A program made the translations under genes and the position numbers. Of a stretch of 64,000 nt of DNA, positions 61,781-64,000 are shown piece after piece; positions within the stretch are counted from its first letter, which is position 1, and every line of letters begins with the position of its first letter. Source of the stretch: Foliimonas ilicis (GTDB lineage: Bacteria > Pseudomonadota > Alphaproteobacteria > Rhizobiales > Rhizobiaceae); NCBI RefSeq assembly GCF_039939195.1, contig NZ_JBDUUH010000018.1, positions 1-64,000 on the forward strand, written 5' to 3'. The notes beneath the pieces are model-generated. The model did no database searches, was not told the origin of the DNA, and saw only the letters and a program-made list of their open reading frames with translations.

Positions 61781-63121
61781 CTAGTGCTGCGCGTCACGGC
61801 TCGGAAGAACGATCGAGACTTTCAAGCCTTGGGGAACGTTGTCATCAAAGGCAATGCTGCCACCGTGGTCGCGAACAATCTCATCGACAATCGAAAGGCC
61901 AAGACCAAAGCCGGTCTGATCGATCCCGCGCGTTCGCGCCGCATCCATCTTGAAGAATGGCTCCAGCACCTGATGGCGGAACTGCTGGGGAATTCCTGGT
62001 CCGTTGTCGATGATTTCGATCCTCAGGGATGAGCCGTCCTCCCGCAGGACCATTTTCACCTGCGTAGCGAATTTCAGTCCGTTTTCGCAAAGATTGGTAA
62101 TTGCGCGGGCGAGAGCGCTCGGCTTGCAGGGCCAGATCAACCTTGTCGGCCCCTCATAGGCGATGGCGCCTCCCATATCGGAAAAGTCGGAGCAGATCGT
62201 CTGCAAGACGCTAGCGATATCGGTGCGTTCCCATTTCTCGGTTTTGCGATCGTCCCGAAGAAAATCCAGCGTTGCGTTGATGAGTGTGTTGACCTGCGCG
62301 ATATCCGAAAGGATCTGATCGCGAACTCTCTCGTCCTTGATGCGCTCGGCCCGCATGCGCGCACGGGTGAGCGGGGTCCTGAGATCGTGGCTGACGCTAC
62401 GAAGCATCCTCGTCCGGCTTTCCATCATCTGCCGGATGCGTGAGCGCATTTCATTCAGGGCTCGCGTCAGCTCGACGATCTCGATGCTTCCGGTCTCTTC
62501 GAGAGGTTGCGGCTGGGCGAGGAACGCCTCTGTATCTTGCAATTTGCCGGCGATCGATTTCAGGGGCGCGGTAATGGCACGAACCGCGAAAACAGAGAAA
62601 AGGCCGACCAGCGTCGCAAATGAAAGGAAGTAGTAAAATACCGGGCCGGTCAGATCCGTGGTCAGCATCGTATCCGGAACTGACCGGTAAATCAGCGCTT
62701 CATCGTCGTCGATCGGCATGGCGAACGCCTGGCGCGTTTCATACATGATCATGCTCGCCCCGGGTGGCAGATCCGTGTCGGGTGGGAAGAGATAGGTCAT
62801 AAGCCGGCCGATTCGGGACTGGAAATCTTCCGGCCTAGGAAGCGCATCGATCTCCTGGCGGCTGACGATGTCAACCTCCATGCCTGCCTCGGCCGCTCGC
62901 GCTATGATGCGTTGCCGATCGTCGGAACTCGCACCCTGAAGCAGCAGCGACAAGGTGAGCGCGCGTTGGCCGATCATGTCGACATCGGCTGTCGTCACGT
63001 ATTCGAAGGTGTCGATCCTGTCGAGAAGCCGGGCCGTCGTAACAACGAATGCGATCGCAAACACGACGATGAGTATGATCTGGCCGCGAATTGTCCGCGG
63101 GCCAGATAGCGGAATGCCCAT
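61781..63121 (-). CDS. Sensor histidine kinase (EnvZ/RstB type)
   Basis: A 446-aa membrane kinase: first helix about residues 10-28 (IILIVVFAIAFVVTTARLL), a periplasmic sensor of about 130 residues, a second helix near 165-185 (FYYFLSFATLVGLFSVFAVR), HAMP (ITAPLKSIAGKLQDTEAFLA), dimerisation helix with the phospho-His in MLRSVSHDLRTPLTRARMRA, and a GHKL domain with AITNLCENGLKFA, IEIIDNGPGIP and GFGLGLSIVDEI. Its ATG overlaps the stop of the response-regulator gene (ATGA), so the pair is translated together. Signal unknown; the mipA context suggests envelope stress. Confidence 0.93.
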   Translation of the reverse strand: MGIPLSGPRTIRGQIILIVVFAIAFVVTTARLLDRIDTFEYVTTADVDMIGQRALTLSLLLQGASSDDRQRIIARAAEAGMEVDIVSRQEIDALPRPEDFQSRIGRLMTYLFPPDTDLPPGASMIMYETRQAFAMPIDDDEALIYRSVPDTMLTTDLTGPVFYYFLSFATLVGLFSVFAVRAITAPLKSIAGKLQDTEAFLAQPQPLEETGSIEIVELTRALNEMRSRIRQMMESRTRMLRSVSHDLRTPLTRARMRAERIKDERVRDQILSDIAQVNTLINATLDFLRDDRKTEKWERTDIASVLQTICSDFSDMGGAIAYEGPTRLIWPCKPSALARAITNLCENGLKFATQVKMVLREDGSSLRIEIIDNGPGIPQQFRHQVLEPFFKMDAARTRGIDQTGFGLGLSIVDEIVRDHGGSIAFDDNVPQGLKVSIVLPSRDAQH

Positions 63122-63846
63122 CAGGCTTCCTCTACGGCGGCTGTGAAGAGATAGCCGCCAAGCCTCACCGTCCTCAAAAGAACCGGCTCCTTAGGATCGA
63201 TCTCGATCTTTTGCCGCAACCTGCTGAGATGGACATCGACGCTGCGTTCGGTCGGTCCGGCAAGGCCCGAATGCGTCAACGCCAGAAGCTCTTCGCGTGT
63301 AATGATCCGCCCGGGATTGCGGCAAAAGGCGAGCAGGAGATCGAACTCCGTGGTCGTGAGCGTTACACGGGCATTGCTCGGGTCATGAACCTGACGGCGC
63401 AACGGATCGATCTGCCACCCCTCGAAGCGAAGCGGGCATTGCCTGTTGTTACTCACAAGACCATATGACGCGCGCCGGAGAATGCTGCGGATGCGCGCCA
63501 CCACCTCGCGAGGACTGAACGGCTTGGTGATGTAGTCGTCGGCCCCGACCTCAAGCCCGACAATCCGGTCGACTTCTTCACCGAGCGCCGTCAGGAGAAT
63601 GATCGGAATGGTTTTTTCCGAGCGGATTCGGCGGCAAAGGCTGATGCCGTCCTCGCCCGGTAGCATCACGTCGAGAATAATCAGGTCGAATTCCTGCTTT
63701 CTCATCAGCGCGTACATCGCGTAACCATCTTCGGCCACGCTGGCCGTCATGCCGTTGTCGTTGATGGTTTCCGCGAGAAGCCGGCCGATTTCCGGGTCAT
63801 CCTCCACAATCAGTATCCGCGAGCCTTTTGCGCCGTTCGCCTGCAT
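63121..63846 (-). CDS. OmpR-family response regulator
   Basis: A 241-aa regulator. The receiver domain has acidic residues in RILIVEDDPEIGRLLAETI, the phospho-acceptor Asp in DLIILDVMLPGEDGISLCRR, the Thr in IPIILLTALGEE and the Lys in DDYITKPFSPREVVARIRSI. The C-terminal winged helix has LTTTEFDLLLAFCRNPGRII and RSVDVHLSRLRQKIE. It precedes the kinase gene with a 4-base overlap. Upstream, 63847-63960 carries its promoter, AT-rich with repeated GTTTTGTT/GTTTGTTT stretches. Confidence 0.95.
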   Translation of the reverse strand: MQANGAKGSRILIVEDDPEIGRLLAETINDNGMTASVAEDGYAMYALMRKQEFDLIILDVMLPGEDGISLCRRIRSEKTIPIILLTALGEEVDRIVGLEVGADDYITKPFSPREVVARIRSILRRASYGLVSNNRQCPLRFEGWQIDPLRRQVHDPSNARVTLTTTEFDLLLAFCRNPGRIITREELLALTHSGLAGPTERSVDVHLSRLRQKIEIDPKEPVLLRTVRLGGYLFTAAVEEA

Positions 63847-63965
63847 GTCATCTGTCCCGTTGCGTCAATCCGCGCAACATGAGGGTAGGGGGCCTGCGCG
63901 TTTGTTTCACTTTGTTAAGTTTTGTTGCGATTTGCAAATTAGGAACGGATATCGATCATAGTGAA

Positions 63966-63997
63966 AGCCGGGCAGCCCCGGGGCGAGCTGCCCGGCT
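63966..63997. terminator. Strong 11-bp hairpin at the window edge
   Basis: AGCCGGGCAGC (63966-63976) and GCTGCCCGGCT (63987-63997) form a perfect stem with a 10-base loop. The window ends 3 bases later, so a T-run cannot be judged. It lies upstream of the response-regulator gene and is probably the terminator of the next gene to the right, reading leftward, or one facing it. Confidence 0.5.
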
Positions 63998-64000
63998 CCT

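Overview
The window looks like part of a large plasmid (or plasmid-derived replicon) of a rhizobial alphaproteobacterium (Rhizobium/Agrobacterium/Sinorhizobium group). The basis is a repABC replication/partition cassette with its antisense RNA and partition palindromes, a VirB-type secretion operon with a divergent RctA-like regulator, an inositol-type catabolic cluster, and several insertion-sequence remnants. No rRNA, intact tRNA or CRISPR array was seen.

Layout. (1) 0-14 kb: a minus-strand catabolic operon led by a sugar-type ABC transporter (binding protein, permease, single-domain ATPase), followed by an IolH-like protein, a Gfo/Idh/MocA dehydrogenase, two more TIM-barrel isomerase/dehydratase genes, a small ABM monooxygenase, and iolC, iolD, iolB. 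A divergent LacI-type regulator sits beside a perfect inverted-repeat operator. The operon's distal end decays into fused pseudogene pieces. (2) 14.9-25.4 kb: virB11 to virB1 with an EexN-type entry-exclusion lipoprotein and a virB7-like lipoprotein; no relaxase or coupling protein is in view. (3) 25.7-27.8 kb: a decayed IS21-family element. (4) 28.4-32.1 kb: repC, repB, repA, a counter-transcribed RNA between repB and repC, and two 16-bp parS-like palindromes upstream of repA. (5) 33-39.5 kb: a recombination block with a 393-aa tyrosine recombinase, a Tat-exported unknown, an unusual 783-aa tyrosine-recombinase-like protein bracketed by two inverted repeats, and an RHE_PE00001-type plasmid protein.

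(6) 39.7-52.7 kb: a dense defence-like island. After thyX comes a four-gene overlapping set: cytosine-C5 methyltransferase, HD-domain protein, ORC/CDC6-like ATPase and an unknown two-lobe protein. Next, on the minus strand, is a Septu-like ATPase plus HNH nuclease with a frameshifted HEPN-motif gene. Last is a four-gene operon: winged-helix regulator, AbiEii-like nucleotidyltransferase, PP2C phosphatase and HEVGH metalloprotease, starting at a perfect 30-bp palindrome. The first and third sets are the best candidates for undescribed systems.

(7) 53.2-57 kb: a junkyard of IS630 and IS110 fragments, the tail of a giant plasmid helicase/methylase, a guanidine-I (ykkC)-like leader and broken transporter genes. 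(8) 57.7-58.8 kb: a DUF433/PIN toxin-antitoxin pair. (9) 59-64 kb: mipA with an IS5-type element inserted in its stop codon, its terminator, an isoprenylcysteine-methyltransferase-like membrane protein, and an OmpR/EnvZ-type two-component pair.
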